This document shows, piece by piece, positions 10,648 to 33,500 of a DNA stretch of 64,000 nt; position 1 is the first letter of the stretch, and each line of letters opens with the position of its first letter. The notes below the pieces were generated by a model. It was given only the letters and a program-made list of their open reading frames with translations. It did not search any database and was not told where the DNA came from. The stretch comes from Puffinus mauretanicus (taxonomy: Eukaryota; Chordata; Aves; Procellariiformes; Procellariidae), in the NCBI GenBank assembly GCA_023333565.1, contig JAJKFH010000770.1:124001-188000 (forward strand), read 5' to 3'. The position numbers were made by a program, and so were the translations under genes.

Positions 10648-10732
10648 ATGCACTGATGTCTGCCCCTTGCAAAGACCTGACCTACCCGAGGTTGGCAGAT
10701 GCGCAGGCGTTAGTGTGAAACCCCAGTAAGAG
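10648..10732 (+). other. Candidate untranslated exon upstream of TAFA3 coding start
   Basis: A long pyrimidine tract ending in CTTTCAG (10641-10647) is a strong acceptor. Possible donors are GAG|GTAACT at 10733 or CCCCA|GTAAGA at 10726. The 79-85 base segment has stops in every useful frame, so it could only be 5' UTR. It lies 270 bases upstream of the first coding exon. Supported only by splice-site appearance. Confidence 0.25.
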
Positions 10733-11004
10733 GTAACTATCGCTGGTCTGTGCTAATGCTGGTGTGGTTTCTTTCTGTCCTGCTGCTGACGAAGTCTGAG
10801 CCCGTCCGAGGGCAGTGGGTGAATCCCGGGTGCGTGCTCTGACTCCCAGGGCTGTGTCCCCGCAGCCAGGCCACCCTGGTCCCCGTGGCCACTCGTGCTC
10901 AGGGACTGCACGGCTGCGTGCAGCGGCGTCGGTGCATGGGGGCTGCACCTTCTAACCCTCCTCAGCCCCTCTTCCTCCGTGCATCTCTTCCTGTTTTTGG
11001 TAGA

Positions 11005-22108
<11,104 letters not shown>

Positions 22109-22445
22109 CCTCTGTGCCGCTCGGCGGCGGCTGGCCGGCCTCGGCGCGGGTCCCCGGTGCTCTGCAGAGCCGTGAGCTGCAGGACGTGGTCCGGCCGGGC
22201 GGTGCCTGCGGAGGCGGGATGCTCCGGCGCTGCCGTCCTGCGCCTGCTGGTACCGTGCCAGGTACCGGAGCAGAGCATCCGCTGAGCCCCGGCTTCCCCG
22301 GAGGCTGCAAGTATGGGACCCCAGCGCAGCTGCAAGACTCCTGTCACTCCACAGTCCCCTCCTCCCCCGTGGACACACTCACCGACCAAGAAATGGGCTC
22401 ATTTTCCCATCCTCTTAAATAAAATACTCCAATCATGTAAGAGTT
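22109..22445 (+). other. TAFA3: TAFA3 3' UTR
   Basis: About 335 bases from the TAG to the predicted cleavage region after the AATAAA at 22418. The first 220 bases are GC-rich. Further AATAAA hexamers at about 23049 and 23526 would allow longer 3' UTR isoforms. Confidence 0.6.
22418..22423 (+). terminator. TAFA3: TAFA3 poly(A) signal AATAAA
   Basis: Hexamer in CTTAAATAAAATAC, with a GT-rich downstream element (GAGTTGTTGAC) about 20-30 bases on. It is the first canonical signal after the stop codon. Confidence 0.6.
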
Positions 22446-25400
22446 GTTGACAATACAGAGACAGACAGACAGCGGTCCCCCAAAATGGGCTTTATTCTGA
22501 AATAGCTGAAATCATTGCTGTGAGTCGCCTTTCCCCATCTCCCAAGACGTTGAATCGGGGTCGCTGCCGGGAATTGGGAAGTCAGTTTGGGGGGTTGTGT
22601 GACACCCTTCCCCGTTTGGCTCACGGCTCCTGGCCCGGTGGGTTCCCAGGAGCAGGAGCTGAGCTCCGGCCTGACCTCGTGTCACCCGGGGGCCAGGGAC
22701 CTGCTCCGACCCCCGGAGCGTTGTGCTTTCCTGCCCCATGACCTGGCTGCTGTGACCATGTGTGGCAGATGCATCGGCGTGGCCGGGGCCGTCTGACACC
22801 CCGTCAGCCCCCGGAGATGGTGAAATGTCTCCATGGAGCATGCTGCTGGTTTCTCCTTCCTCAGTAATTGCATTAATCAGGCTGCGAGTTTAATATCTGT
22901 TCTCTACCGTGCAAGTCCCAGGCACCAAGTTACTGCTTGTGTTTGCAATCGAATTTCAGAATAATGCGCGGGGGAAGCCCTCTTCTCTCTGGGGGTCTGC
23001 TGTGCCTGACACCGGGCAGATGCCCAGCCAGAGACCCAGACCGAGCCAGGCTTCATTGCATTAATTCAAAATAAAGAAAAATGTACCATCTCCTGGCCGT
23101 GAGCTCGTGACCTTCTCCAGGACGCACCGTTTACCCTGGCGTGGCAGCTCGAGGGGGAGAGGACGGGAGCCCCGTGGTCCTGACATCGGCAGGGCGGGGG
23201 ACCCCGGGGCTGCTGCACTGGTGGGCCCGGTGGCGCACGGCCTGAGCAAGAGCATCGCTGCGGGGGAGCGGGGCCAACGCCTCCCCGGGCGCCCCAGCCC
23301 TGCTCTGTGACCCGTGCCGGGGGGGACGTGGCGGCTCAGGAGGGGCCGGGGGCTGGAGCCGGCGCGGGGGCCAGCAGCACGGCACGCTGCCCGGGGACGC
23401 TGGCGTGCGTGCAGCCGCCTGCCTCTGAGCTCCGGCTGCCTCCGGCGGGACTTGTTATTTAGACATTTTTGTAACGGGGTACGTAATACCTGCTCCAGAT
23501 GTGATGTAAATACCAGACTGTGAAATAATAAATTCATTTTAATCTCTGCAGAGGATCTTTTCATTCAGCAGCAAAAGGAGGATTTGGGAGCGCTTCTGTT
23601 GCCAACTGGATCCGAGGCGGAGAGGCTGGGGGCTCTGCCCTGGCCATTCCAATCCTAACCTGCAACAGTGGCCGCTCTCATTACTCGTGCAAGTGTCTAA
23701 TTCTCTGGCTCAATAAAATCTTTTGGCTGTGACTTACAGTCTCTAATTACACGTTGCATTAAAAAGGCATACTCTTTCATTTAGCCGAACCACAGAGGAA
23801 CAGTTCGGGCGATGCTCAACAGGCTGATTGTCATCTCGATTTCACTGAGGTTGCCGCACGGATGAGTCTGCCCGTGTCTCTCCATTTCTGCATGCTGAGA
23901 TCTGACCGGCAACAACCTTCTCCGGCTCCGGTGGGCAGGGACCTGTGCCTCGGGGCCACGGCCGCTGATGTGCCGCCAGCGCTGCCGGAGCACTTGTCCC
24001 GTCATGGGCGCTGCGCGGCTCGGCTGCTGGGTCACCCAGCAAAGGGCTTTTGTGTTTTGTCAAGTCTTTAGATGTGGTTTTTGTTATTATCTGTTGCACT
24101 GGCTGGAATGATTGGAGGAGCAGCAGAGGGCAAAGCCCCGCAGAGGAGGAGCCGTGGCTGCCCGGGGCCATCCAGCTCTCCCCACGTTGCTGCGCTCCTG
24201 GTGGGACAGCCCCGGCTGCCCAGTGGCTTTCTGTCCTGGCCCGGGATAGCTGAATGACAGAAAATACCCTTGAGATGGCTTTCCTCCGTCAAAGGAGTGA
24301 GACGAGCCTGGGCCACAAGTTAGCACGAGAAGGGATGCATGGCAGGAGCCACCTTCCCCAGAGAGAAAAGACTAAGATGGACAAAAGATACAGAAAAAAC
24401 CACCATCAGCTCCTGATGCAGAGCCATTTCTGGCAGGACATCTTATCAGTTAAAAACAGCAAATGGAGGGGAAAAAAAGAAGCAAATTCAGAATAATTGG
24501 CAAGAGATTCCTCACCATCGAAAAAAAGAGGATCTGTCCTCGCAGGGGGATGGCAGGACTCGTCCCCCGAGCACGGGGCAGCGCTTGCGAGGAGGGCAGC
24601 GGAGGGCAGGGGACAGGACAGGGCTCCTTGTGCCCTGCTCCGGGCCAGGGCACGGGGCGAGGGACAGGGCTGCTGGGCTGAGCAAACAGCTGGTCAAGCT
24701 CATTTATCGAGTGTTGTTCACAGCATGAATAATTTACCCCGCTGCTCTCAGATGACAGCTTGGAGAGGGCAGGGGCTGGTGCGGGAGGCAGGGCTGGACT
24801 CCATAAACCAGCGTTTCCCTCCTGCCTCTTCGCTCAGCCGAAACCGGCCCAGTGGAGCCCCAGAGCCCCCGGGCTTGTGCCTCCAGCCCCAACCCGGGGT
24901 TTGTCAGCAGAAACTGCTGCTACCCCGAGGTGAGGAAGGGGCAGGGGCCAGGGGAGCCGTGCACCCCGTGAGCTTTGGGGGAAGGGGCCAAAGGGTGCCA
25001 TCCAAAGGCAGCTGGGGGCAATAGGCAATCTGGCCCCAGGAGAGCTTAAATGAAGGATGCAGGGTGGTGGGTGCTGCTGCAGGAGGGATGATGATGCTGC
25101 TGCAGGAGGAGGTGGTACTGCTCTTAACTTGCTCTTGTTCCATGCAGAAGCTGGGCTGTCCCTGCATCTCTCTGGGGCTGGGTTGAGGCTTCCCTCTCCT
25201 GCCAGCCATGTGCCAGGGCAGTCAGGCTGGGGAGCAGCAGGCGCTTCAGCTGCTGGTTCTGCTCTTGGGGCTGGGGTGGAGCAATATGGCTCTGAGAAGG
25301 TGCTCTTGCTTTGTGCTTTCTTAGCAACCTTCCTGTGTCTCTCTTTTCCCAGTTCTGGCTTGTACTGGGCTGTCAGGGGCTCTGCAGTGCCCTTCTCCAG

Positions 25401-25720
25401 TGCCCTGGGCAGTGGAGGTATCTCGGTGCCTGGGCACGCCGCTCTCCTGCAGGAGAGGGGAGAGCAGCTCCCTGCTGCCTACACCCAAATGTGTGTGTCT
25501 GTTCTCCATGCCCCGAGGCTCAGCACAGCGGCTGGAAGATGGCACTTGGTTGCTGTCCTCTGTCTCTGAAGGGCTTCTTCGCTCTGCTCCTGCTCTGCCC
25601 TTTACAACTGCTAATGGGCTGGGAGCTTTAATCGATTCTGCTCCTCAGGTCGGGTGCTGACTTCACTGTCCGCACCAGCGCGGGGGGTGCCTCCCGTCCC
25701 TCCATCCGCTCCCAGGCTCT
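22446..25720. other. Intergenic downstream of TAFA3, no supported gene
   Basis: GC-rich with a CpG-denser patch at about 23100-23420. That patch produces open frames on both strands but has no splice-flanked exon. AATAAA words at about 23049 and 23526 may be alternative TAFA3 poly(A) sites. The stretch at 23680-23850 is AT-richer. Confidence 0.5.
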
Positions 25721-25724
25721 GGCG

Positions 25725-25776
25725 GTGTTATTCCTTGGTGTTATTCCTTGGTGTTATTCCTTGGTGTTATTCCTTG
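25725..25776 (+). repeat. Minisatellite, four exact 13-bp units
   Basis: GTGTTATTCCTTG is repeated four times without change at 25725-25737, 25738-25750, 25751-25763 and 25764-25776. Perfect identity implies recent expansion, so copy number may vary between individuals. Confidence 0.95.
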
Positions 25777-25911
25777 CTGCGGTTCCTGCTCTCAAGTCTG
25801 TACGTGAGTGAATTCTGTCCAGGGAAGTTTAACTAGAAGGATGCCAGAAATGGGCGATCCCAGAGCAGATCTGGAAAGCAGCAGTGAGGGCTTGTCAAGG
25901 ATGCAGAGCTC

Positions 25912-25947
25912 CTTGTTAGGCCCCTCGTTAGGCTCCTCGTTAGACCC
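25912..25947 (+). repeat. Minisatellite, three imperfect 12-bp units
   Basis: Units CTTGTTAGGCCC, CTCGTTAGGCTC and CTCGTTAGACCC at 25912, 25924 and 25936. It lies 135 bases after the 13-bp array; the units are not alike in sequence. Confidence 0.9.
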
Positions 25948-27395
25948 CTCTCCCTGGGGCACAGGCTGTGGGAAGGCGAGCAGCCCGGGGCTGTGTGGGA
26001 GTACCGGTGCTGGCATGCAACTGCTGCAGCATGCATGGTGGCAAAGGGCACTTGAGCTGTGCTGCTCTGGGAGCAGATCCCTGCTGCATCCACTCGTTTT
26101 TGGTGGCAGAAGCTTAACCACAAATAAGCTGCACCTGGGAATGCCCAAATATTCCCCACCAGACCTGATCCCTGTCAGTTCAAGCACTCGCTGGGCTGGA
26201 GAGCTCTGGCTTAATGCTTCTTTCCCTCCGATATTGACTGCAGCCTGTGTGAGTGTGTGCTTGAGAGAAAGAAGAATGCCTGGCTCTGGAGGAGAGCTGA
26301 GAGCCTGTTCTGGCCAGCAAAGGCTAATTAGCTCATAGTGATCCTAGAGCAATGTGCATTAGTTTCCCCAGGACACTTTGCTGAGAGCTTCCCCTGTCCT
26401 GTCCCTTCTCCTTTGCATGGTGGCTCCCACTGCTCTAGCATGATGTCCCCCCAGATGCCACCCCTCCCCAGGGACCAGGGCCAGTCTCTTTTATACCGTC
26501 CCCACTGAGAGCCCTAGCTGTTGAATGCAGAATGGAAGTCTGTTATTTCTAACAACAAACACTGGGCTGCTGCTGGGAGCATCCCTGCTTGGCTAAGCAT
26601 ATTCGTAGCCGACTCATAATGTGAAGGATCCACTCTGCAGAAGTGTTGAGCTTGACACCTACATTGATATAAAAACATTTTATTGTCTGCATAATAGCCA
26701 CCCTTAAAGCTTATTTTTCACTTACTGCAATATATGGTTTAGTGAGGAAATAGCTCCTTGGTGTCTCTGCTGAGTGCTGACCTCGCCTGTTGTACACCTC
26801 TATCACAGTAAAGTACACAAATACGGAAAATCGCTGCTCCCCTCCTGGCAGGTAGATGCTTTTCAGAGGCAAGCGCTGCAGCCTGAGGTAGTGCTGGTTT
26901 TACCTCCCGTCTCTTGGGGGGAGCCGGGGAAGGACGCTCTGCCATGGCTCCTCGCACTCCTCCCTTGCGTCTTTCTGTGTTGTCAACGCTTTCCTTTGGC
27001 CAAAGAGGCAGAACATTTCTAGCAGGAGCATTAAGCCAAGGAAGAGGGAGGTGGAGATGGGACCGTCCCTGCGCTGTGGCTGCCGGACGCCTGCTCCCGT
27101 GGCAAGGACTGTGTGCAATGCCCCTGTCTTCAGTCCACGGTGCCATCCCCACAGCCCCCAGCTGCCTCGGACACCCCATCCCCTTCTCTCCAAGTAGGAC
27201 CACGCTGCTGGTCCCTGGAGGGCAGAGGAGCCCCTGCAGCCACATCAGCAGCTTGGAGACCTCGAGATCCCGGCCTAGGAGCAGAACCGTGCCCAAATCC
27301 CCCTAAGCTCGGTCTTGGCACATCAGTGCAGTAACTGCTGGGGAGCTTGCGCAGCCAAGATTTGCAACTCGCCGAAGGGGCGATTAGTCAGAGGA
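25948..27395. other. Intergenic, no supported gene
   Basis: Mixed composition. A minus-strand AATAAA equivalent occurs at about 26681 (TTTATT), with a 185-codon minus open frame at 26739-27296 beside it, but the translation has no domain and no splice context, so no gene is called. 26500-26780 is AT-richer. Confidence 0.5.
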
Positions 27396-27830
27396 AACTG
27401 TCACAGTTAAGGTACTTTCAATATCATCTCCCTGGGTATTATAATTACACCCCATTCAATTAGTCTTCAGAAAAAAAAGCCTTTTGTATTGAGGCTTGGT
27501 GGAGAATTATTAGAGAGAGAATTAAAAGACAAGAATTCCATTTTACTTCACAATAATAAAGGCATAATGTATAAAATACCCCAAAATTACAATCTGACTA
27601 AATTTAGAGCTGTGCTAGGAGGTGAAATGAAAGGTAAAATGAAACCCTTTGAGCGGCTACGATGTGCAGTACAAGGTGGGTATTATCTGAGAAATAAGAT
27701 GGAAACATAATTAACCACCCGGCATTATGCTGAAAGATGGCAAATTGAAATGGGAGACAAAATTAGGTGAAATTGCAGAGCAGACTCATTTATTTCTGCT
27801 TTATAAATCAGTGCTACCTGTCAGCAGTAA
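27396..27830. promoter_or_regulatory. AT-rich island, candidate conserved non-coding element
   Basis: Over 400 bases of AT-rich unique sequence (for example CCTGGGTATTATAATTACAC near 27431, then an A/G-rich centre to about 27790) bordered by GC-rich DNA. A 73-codon plus open frame at 27489-27710 lies inside, but it lacks an initiator context, splice sites and any family signature. I read it as regulatory or structural DNA rather than coding. Confidence 0.3.
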
Positions 27831-30800
27831 TGCAAAGCTGCTCCGGAGCAGGAGCTTTCAGGGGGATGCTGCTGGCGGGGACCTCATCTCGTCCGGGCCA
27901 GGGCGGCTGCGCACACCCCTGTACCACGAGCCGTGTGTCGCCGAGTGTCACCGAGGAAGAAGCTGATGCCTCCAAGAGCCGAGTCCTTGGTGCCCTTTCC
28001 CTCGCCCGCCTGCGGTGCATGCTGGCCAGGGCTGGCCTGTGTCCTTCCCCAAACTCTGGCTTGCCTTCCCTGATGTTTTGCTGCTATAACTAGTGCCACC
28101 CGTGTGACTTCTGCCAGTGTCACTCCTACGTCATCTCGCCAAGGACTTGCCTTTGGTGGCCTCTTGCAGCCCCAGTTTAGGGCTGGAGGAACATTTTCTT
28201 TCACTGCCTTTAAATTTCCTCCTCTCAGACTTAATTGGCTCCCTTTCCCTGTGGCAGGAAGAGGCAGAAGTAACCTCTGCCACCTCCATCCTACTGCTGT
28301 CACTCAGCTTGCTCCTCTCTGGCCATTTGGGTTATTGCTGCTTTTACAATGAAGTCAAACAAGGACAAGCAAGTTTTGCCTTTTCCAGAAGCCACAAGGT
28401 TTTTGCTAGAATCACCTCAGCTATGGGAAAAAATGACGTGCAGCTTCCCATGCCATATTTAGGAACATAGAAAACCAAAACTGGCATCTCAGATGAGAAG
28501 CAGAGTCCATCTCGTTCAGCTTATGTGATTCAAACGGGGGGAAGGTGCATGCAGCAGGCCTGGCCATAATGTGTGTCTGTGCTTGCACATGAGCATGTGG
28601 TTCAGAATTTTTCTAGTTTGCTAATACCTTTCACTAAGAAACTCTATGCATTTTTTTTCTCTCCGTCATGCTCATAAGTAGATACATCCCTGTTTGACTG
28701 AGGGGGCTGCAGGGGGGTGAAGCGAATGGCTCCAGCGTCACACGCGCTGCACCGTCCCACTGGCACTCGGGGCCAGAAGCAGAAGGCAGCCACAGCCCTG
28801 GCTGCTGTCAGGCCCCGCCGCCAGGACATGGGGACACGGGGCTGTGGGCACCTTCCCCATTGCCTCGCACGCAGTGGGACTCCATTAGAGTCACCGAGAT
28901 AAAAATACAACTGCACAGTGTTTGCTCTGGTTAATAAGCTATGATGGGGTTGTTTGAAGCATTAGATGGCTCTTCCAAAAATGCATCCTCATGTTTTATT
29001 AAAATGTGCATTGTGGAGATGTTCTTAAGGGAGTGAATAAAATATTCATTTAGATGTTACTGTGCGATAAAAGCAGAGTCAGGGCGCAAACTATGCTGCT
29101 GGGGGTCACCTGCAGACCTGGCCCCGCTGCAGGCAGCCTGGCTCCTGCTGTGCCCCAGGAGGGTCCTTGGGGACGGTGGCCCTCGCTGCCACCTGCTCGG
29201 GAGACCCCAGCCATGTCCAGTGGCTCTGGCACAGCCCTCCCTGCAGAAACCCCTTGCTCTGTCTGGCCCCGGAGCAATCGGTGCTGAGCGGGGCTGCTGC
29301 CTGTTTTCCTTGCGTTGTCTCTCGTCTGCCCCTGTTCTGTTAGCTGTGATCTGGTCGCTCTCCCCCGGGAGCGACTGCCGGCTCCGGGGCTGCTCCAGCA
29401 GCCTGGTGGGTCTGGGCAGGAGCCGGCAGCAGGAGAGGCTGGAGGTGTGAAAGCCAGGAGAGCACTGGCAGCACGGGGCGGCCGGCATGTCCTTGGCACT
29501 TGAGTTTGGGAGACCCGCAGGAGGCTTTGGCTTGTCAGAGGCTGTGATTGCTCCAGATATCAGCCCAGGGCCTGTCCCTTTGTCCTGTATCCAGGCAGGT
29601 GACGTGGGACAGCCCGGGGACCGCTGCAGAGGTGGCACCGCACCGGCGAGCAGTGCCTGTGCCCACCTCGCTGCAGGCGAAGCCCCGTCCCCGACTCCCC
29701 TCCCAAGCCGGCAGGAAAAGGCAGGAGCCCCGAGCCCCAGACGTGGTCATTGCTGCTGCCGCCAGCCTGGCAGCACTTGTCCCTCGTCTCCTCTCCCTGG
29801 CACAGCTCTATCTCCAGATTTCGATCCCTGCACGTTTGGAAAAGCCAGATGCTCTCCCCTCCCCAGGCGAAAGGCACACAGAGATGGGGGGGTTGCACGG
29901 GCATGGGCTCGTTCTGGGCAGGCTCTACTTACTGACTGCATCGGGGATTAGAGTCTCATTTTTATAAAGTGATTTCTAACCTTGTTTTCCTGCTGGGGGG
30001 GCTGTAGTGGCCAGAGCAGAAACAGAGCCGTTGGCTTGGGCAAAGCAGCAAGGGAGATTGCAATTTAATTTGTGCATTTCCCAGCTTGTTGTTAATCTTC
30101 CGACTTACTGCTGGTATTTGATTTCTGTAGCATTACTTCATCATAAAGGGATTAGCTAGGACCATCGGTCTTCTCTTTGATGCTCATCTGCTGGGGATTA
30201 CTGAGAAATTTTGTAGTTAGTTAATGGGTCAAATAGGTAAAAATGAAAATATGCATATGATTTTGTTGACATTTGCAGGAACATTTGATCTATGATGTAG
30301 CACTTGCTCTCCTGGCCTGTTCAGCATCCCCTGCTGCCTGTCCCATGTGGGTCCCAATCCTCTGCCGTCAGGTTCAGAGCCCCAGAGCCATAAAGCAGGA
30401 GCTGCTCTCCTGAAAGGGTCTGCTGAGCTGCGCCACTGCTGCTTCGGCAGCTCTTTCGCCCGTGGGGGCCAAGGCCACTGAAGGATGCTCTTGGGGGATG
30501 AAGCCTGTGCTGGGCACGGGAGGACTCAGCCACCCGGGCAGCTCCCGTCGTTGTGGGACAGACTCATTTACAGCTCTGTGAAGCCCATGTTGTGGCACGG
30601 AGGTCGGTGCAGCTATACCAGAGGGATGCTAGTGGCACTGATGCAGAATCAGGCCCCGTCTCGGTGGCTGGTTCCCCGGGCAGGACAGCCTCCCCGGTCC
30701 CCTCTGCCAGCTGAGCCGACCGGCTCCCCGGGACGTGCCTCCTGCAGGGCATCTGCTCTGCCCGCCCCTGCCCGGCTGCTCAGTCCGGCTTCCCATCCCC

Positions 30801-31559
30801 CTGGAGAGGCCCTGTGGTTTCAGGCAGAAGGGATATTTTCCAGTTTTCGTCCAAATCAGCAGGGAAAGGCCGATGCCAGCTCCCACTCTCTCCTCGCTGG
30901 CTGTGGGGCTGGCGCCCGTGGGCTGTGCTGCTTGGCCATGGCACCCCTTGGTGCCCCCATCTTCTTAGAGGGTCCCTCTCTCCAGGGAGCATCAGCCCTG
31001 TATCCCCGACCTGCCCAGCTCACGCTGGTCGCTTGCGGCAGCCCCAGTCCTCGGGAAACGCTGTTTCCCCGCCATGAGCACGGGCCTGGGCAGGGCACCC
31101 GGGGCCCCGGCATCGTTCAACGGCCGGGCTGACGGGCACGGCGGCGGGCAGCCAGCAGTGCCTCCGGCCAGCAGCGCACTGAGCGCGGTCAGGAGATGCC
31201 TTGGGGGGCATGTAAAATCCCTGCAAAGTGTGGTTTGAATTTTTCCTGTGCACATCAGTGGCGACAGAAGTTAATATAATATTAGCAGCTTGACCTGAAT
31301 ATGAATGTCAGACATCCCTAATAAATGCCTGCTAACTGAAAACATGGACAAATTAGCACATGCTCCATTGCCTTCTAATGCTTTTCTCTGGTGCCGGTTT
31401 CCCCACGTGTGTTGGGAGCTGGCTGCGTCTTGGGTCCCATGGAGCAGGACTGGCCACCTCCCTCGCCGCCACCTTCTCCACCTCCCCTCCACGCTGCTCC
31501 CCAGCCTGCCCGGCCCCGGCTGGTCCCACTGAGCCAGCGGAGAGGTTCTATGAGCAGAG
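27831..31559. other. Intergenic, alternating GC-rich sequence and small AT-rich patches
   Basis: No supported exon. AT-rich patches lie at about 28920-29080 and 30050-30310. The GC-rich intervals give open frames of up to 215 codons (30485-31132) with low-complexity Pro/Ala/Gly translations. Confidence 0.5.
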
Positions 31560-32060
31560 ATGCGCGTAATTGATTTATTGGTAACACGATACACTGCACA
31601 GAGCCAGGATCAAGTAATGATCCAATTAAATACCTGTGGATGCATTCATATTAGTAAGCTCTAAGTCAATCATTTATTTAAATACACTGGGAATCATGTC
31701 CTGTGATTATTAAAGGGGCTGAAATCATGTTGCATTAATAACAATAATAATATATATTGTAGATACTCAGATCTTTAAGAAAATGATTCCATGAGTTGTG
31801 AAATCTTTGCAGGAGCTGCAAGGCTGGGAGGATATGAATATGGATCAGCGAGATTATTACACATACCAGCACCAAGGGACAAAATTAAAGAGTGTTTAAA
31901 ATTCTCTGCAAAGACAAAATGTAGAATATGAAAACTTTTGCAATCATTTATAATAATGAAATTTTGATTAGAGAGGCAGGATCATGCATAAGTTATTGCA
32001 TCAGCCCTCCAGGCCAAACAGCATGTAGAATCGGTGAATTCAGTGGAAACACTCTGACTT
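31560..32060. promoter_or_regulatory. AT-rich island with Pbx-Hox-type site, candidate enhancer
   Basis: About 500 bases of AT-rich, mostly unique sequence. It contains TGATTTATTG at 31571-31580, a match to posterior Hox-Pbx composite sites, and other homeodomain-like words such as CCAATTAAAT. A short AAT-rich run (about 31736-31758) is the only simple sequence. Confidence 0.35.
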
Positions 32061-32319
32061 TGCAGCAGCAGACGCGGGGGTGCCCGAGCCGGTCGGGAAG
32101 CGGGATGAGCGACGGGGCTGAGCAGGCTGTGCTCATGGGGGGGTTGGATGCACAAAATGAACCGACCTGGCAGAGGAGGAGGAGGAGGCGGCGGTGGCAA
32201 TCCCCGGGTTAGGGGTGTCTTTCCGAAACCTCCTCCGGCGGGTGCTCGCGGCGCTGGTGGCTCGGCCCTGCGTGCACTGTGCAGAGGAAGGGAATCTTTC
32301 TTCTGTGTTTTCTGCTCTT

Positions 32320-32760
32320 ACGTAGTGGGGAAAACAGTATATAAATTATTTAAGCAGGCAGAAGATAATTAACTCTAATCAATCTGGATTCTGCCCAGGT
32401 TATAGCTCTGCAACAGCATTAATCCTACTAATTACTTAATATTACTAACACAGTTTTCAGTGAGTTCAACAATGCATTCAGTGAATCCGGCATTGAGTAA
32501 TAGATGTAAAGTGATTGACTCTGAGTTGAAAAGCCCTTCAGTACTGCAAATCTGACCATTTTATTAATCAAATTATCACTCTTTGGGCATTGAGAAGTAG
32601 CAGCTCAGGGAAATTTTTTCATTACACTGATGGGTTATTGTCAGATTGCATTAGAGAGGATGTTCTTTCAAGATCATTAAGAAAGAAGAATTTAGACTAA
32701 ACTAACAGTATCTCTGATAAACAGTTATTTAGATTACAGGGTGAGGTTCAAAGCCTGGTT
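32320..32760. promoter_or_regulatory. AT-rich island with TAATTA cores, candidate enhancer
   Basis: About 440 bases of AT-rich unique sequence with TAATTA at 32366-32371 and 32429-32434 and ATTAATCAAATTATCAC near 32561. Borders to GC-rich DNA are sharp on both sides. No open frame of note. Confidence 0.35.
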
Positions 32761-33119
32761 TTGATCCGTGGAATTGGAGCTTGCGTCCAGCTCCGTGGTG
32801 ATCCGCCCCGCCGGAGGGTTTGGGCAGGGTCCGTCCAGGCGTCTGGTCGGAAAGGCAAGCCCTCGGCAATGCTTCCCGTCCCTTTGACGGTGCCGGCGCT
32901 TGCGTGCGGCTCCCCGCGTGTGCCGGGCCCTGCCTGCTGCCTGCAACGGGCTGAGCACCGGTGGTTGCCACTGTGAGGGGCAGCCACGCTGCGGCTCTGG
33001 GCTGCCAGGCGGCACGAGCCGTGCAAACAGGCTGCAGACGTGCAGGAGAGGAGGGAAGGTGCCTGGCCGGGCTGAATTAACCCCCCGGTAAACGCCAACC
33101 GCCGTTTCTAAAGCCGCCG
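32761..33119. other. GC-rich linker, no supported feature
   Basis: GC-rich sequence between two AT-rich islands, with chance open frames on both strands only. Confidence 0.5.
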
Positions 33120-33500
33120 GACAACTCGGTCTGTTATTTTCCAGTCATTCCACTGTGCAAGTCACAGAAACCTAGGGAAATGAAAAGGTGAGAATGCATT
33201 ATTGATTAATTACTTAGTCATCTCCAAACGGTTATTGAGCACAGCTGTGACTTTGACAAATTACCCCTCAATTTTTGTGACTGATATGCAATTTGATTAA
33301 TGCAGTTTTACTTAGCTCCTGTCAGAGGGTGACGTGGAGTCCGATTCCAGCGCCTTGCAGAAGGCAATGGTGTCATGTTTTCAGTAATTGATGGCATTTG
33401 CAAATGGTTAGCCAAAAAATAATTAAGCAGTGTGATATTTTGTTTGAAAGGAACATTGGGTTAATAAGTTGAGCTGAAGGTGGAATATCAACTTTGTATA
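33120..33500. promoter_or_regulatory. AT-rich island with TAATTA cores, candidate enhancer
   Basis: About 380 bases of unique AT-rich sequence with ATTGATTAATTACTTAG (TAATTA at 33207-33212) and AAAATAATTAAGCAG (TAATTA at 33420-33425), plus GATATGCAATTTGATTAATG near 33283-33302. With 31560-32060 and 32320-32760 it forms a cluster of three islands within 2 kb. Confidence 0.35.

Noticed and set aside
26739..27296. Possible minus-strand gene ending at the TTTATT near 26681
   Set aside because: A lone AATAAA on the minus strand and a domain-free frame are not enough; no splice acceptor supports a terminal exon.
27489..27710. A 73-codon frame in an AT-rich island
   Set aside because: An open frame in AT-rich DNA is less expected by chance, so it was considered, but it has no initiator context, splice sites or similarity that I recognise. 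Kept as a candidate regulatory island instead.
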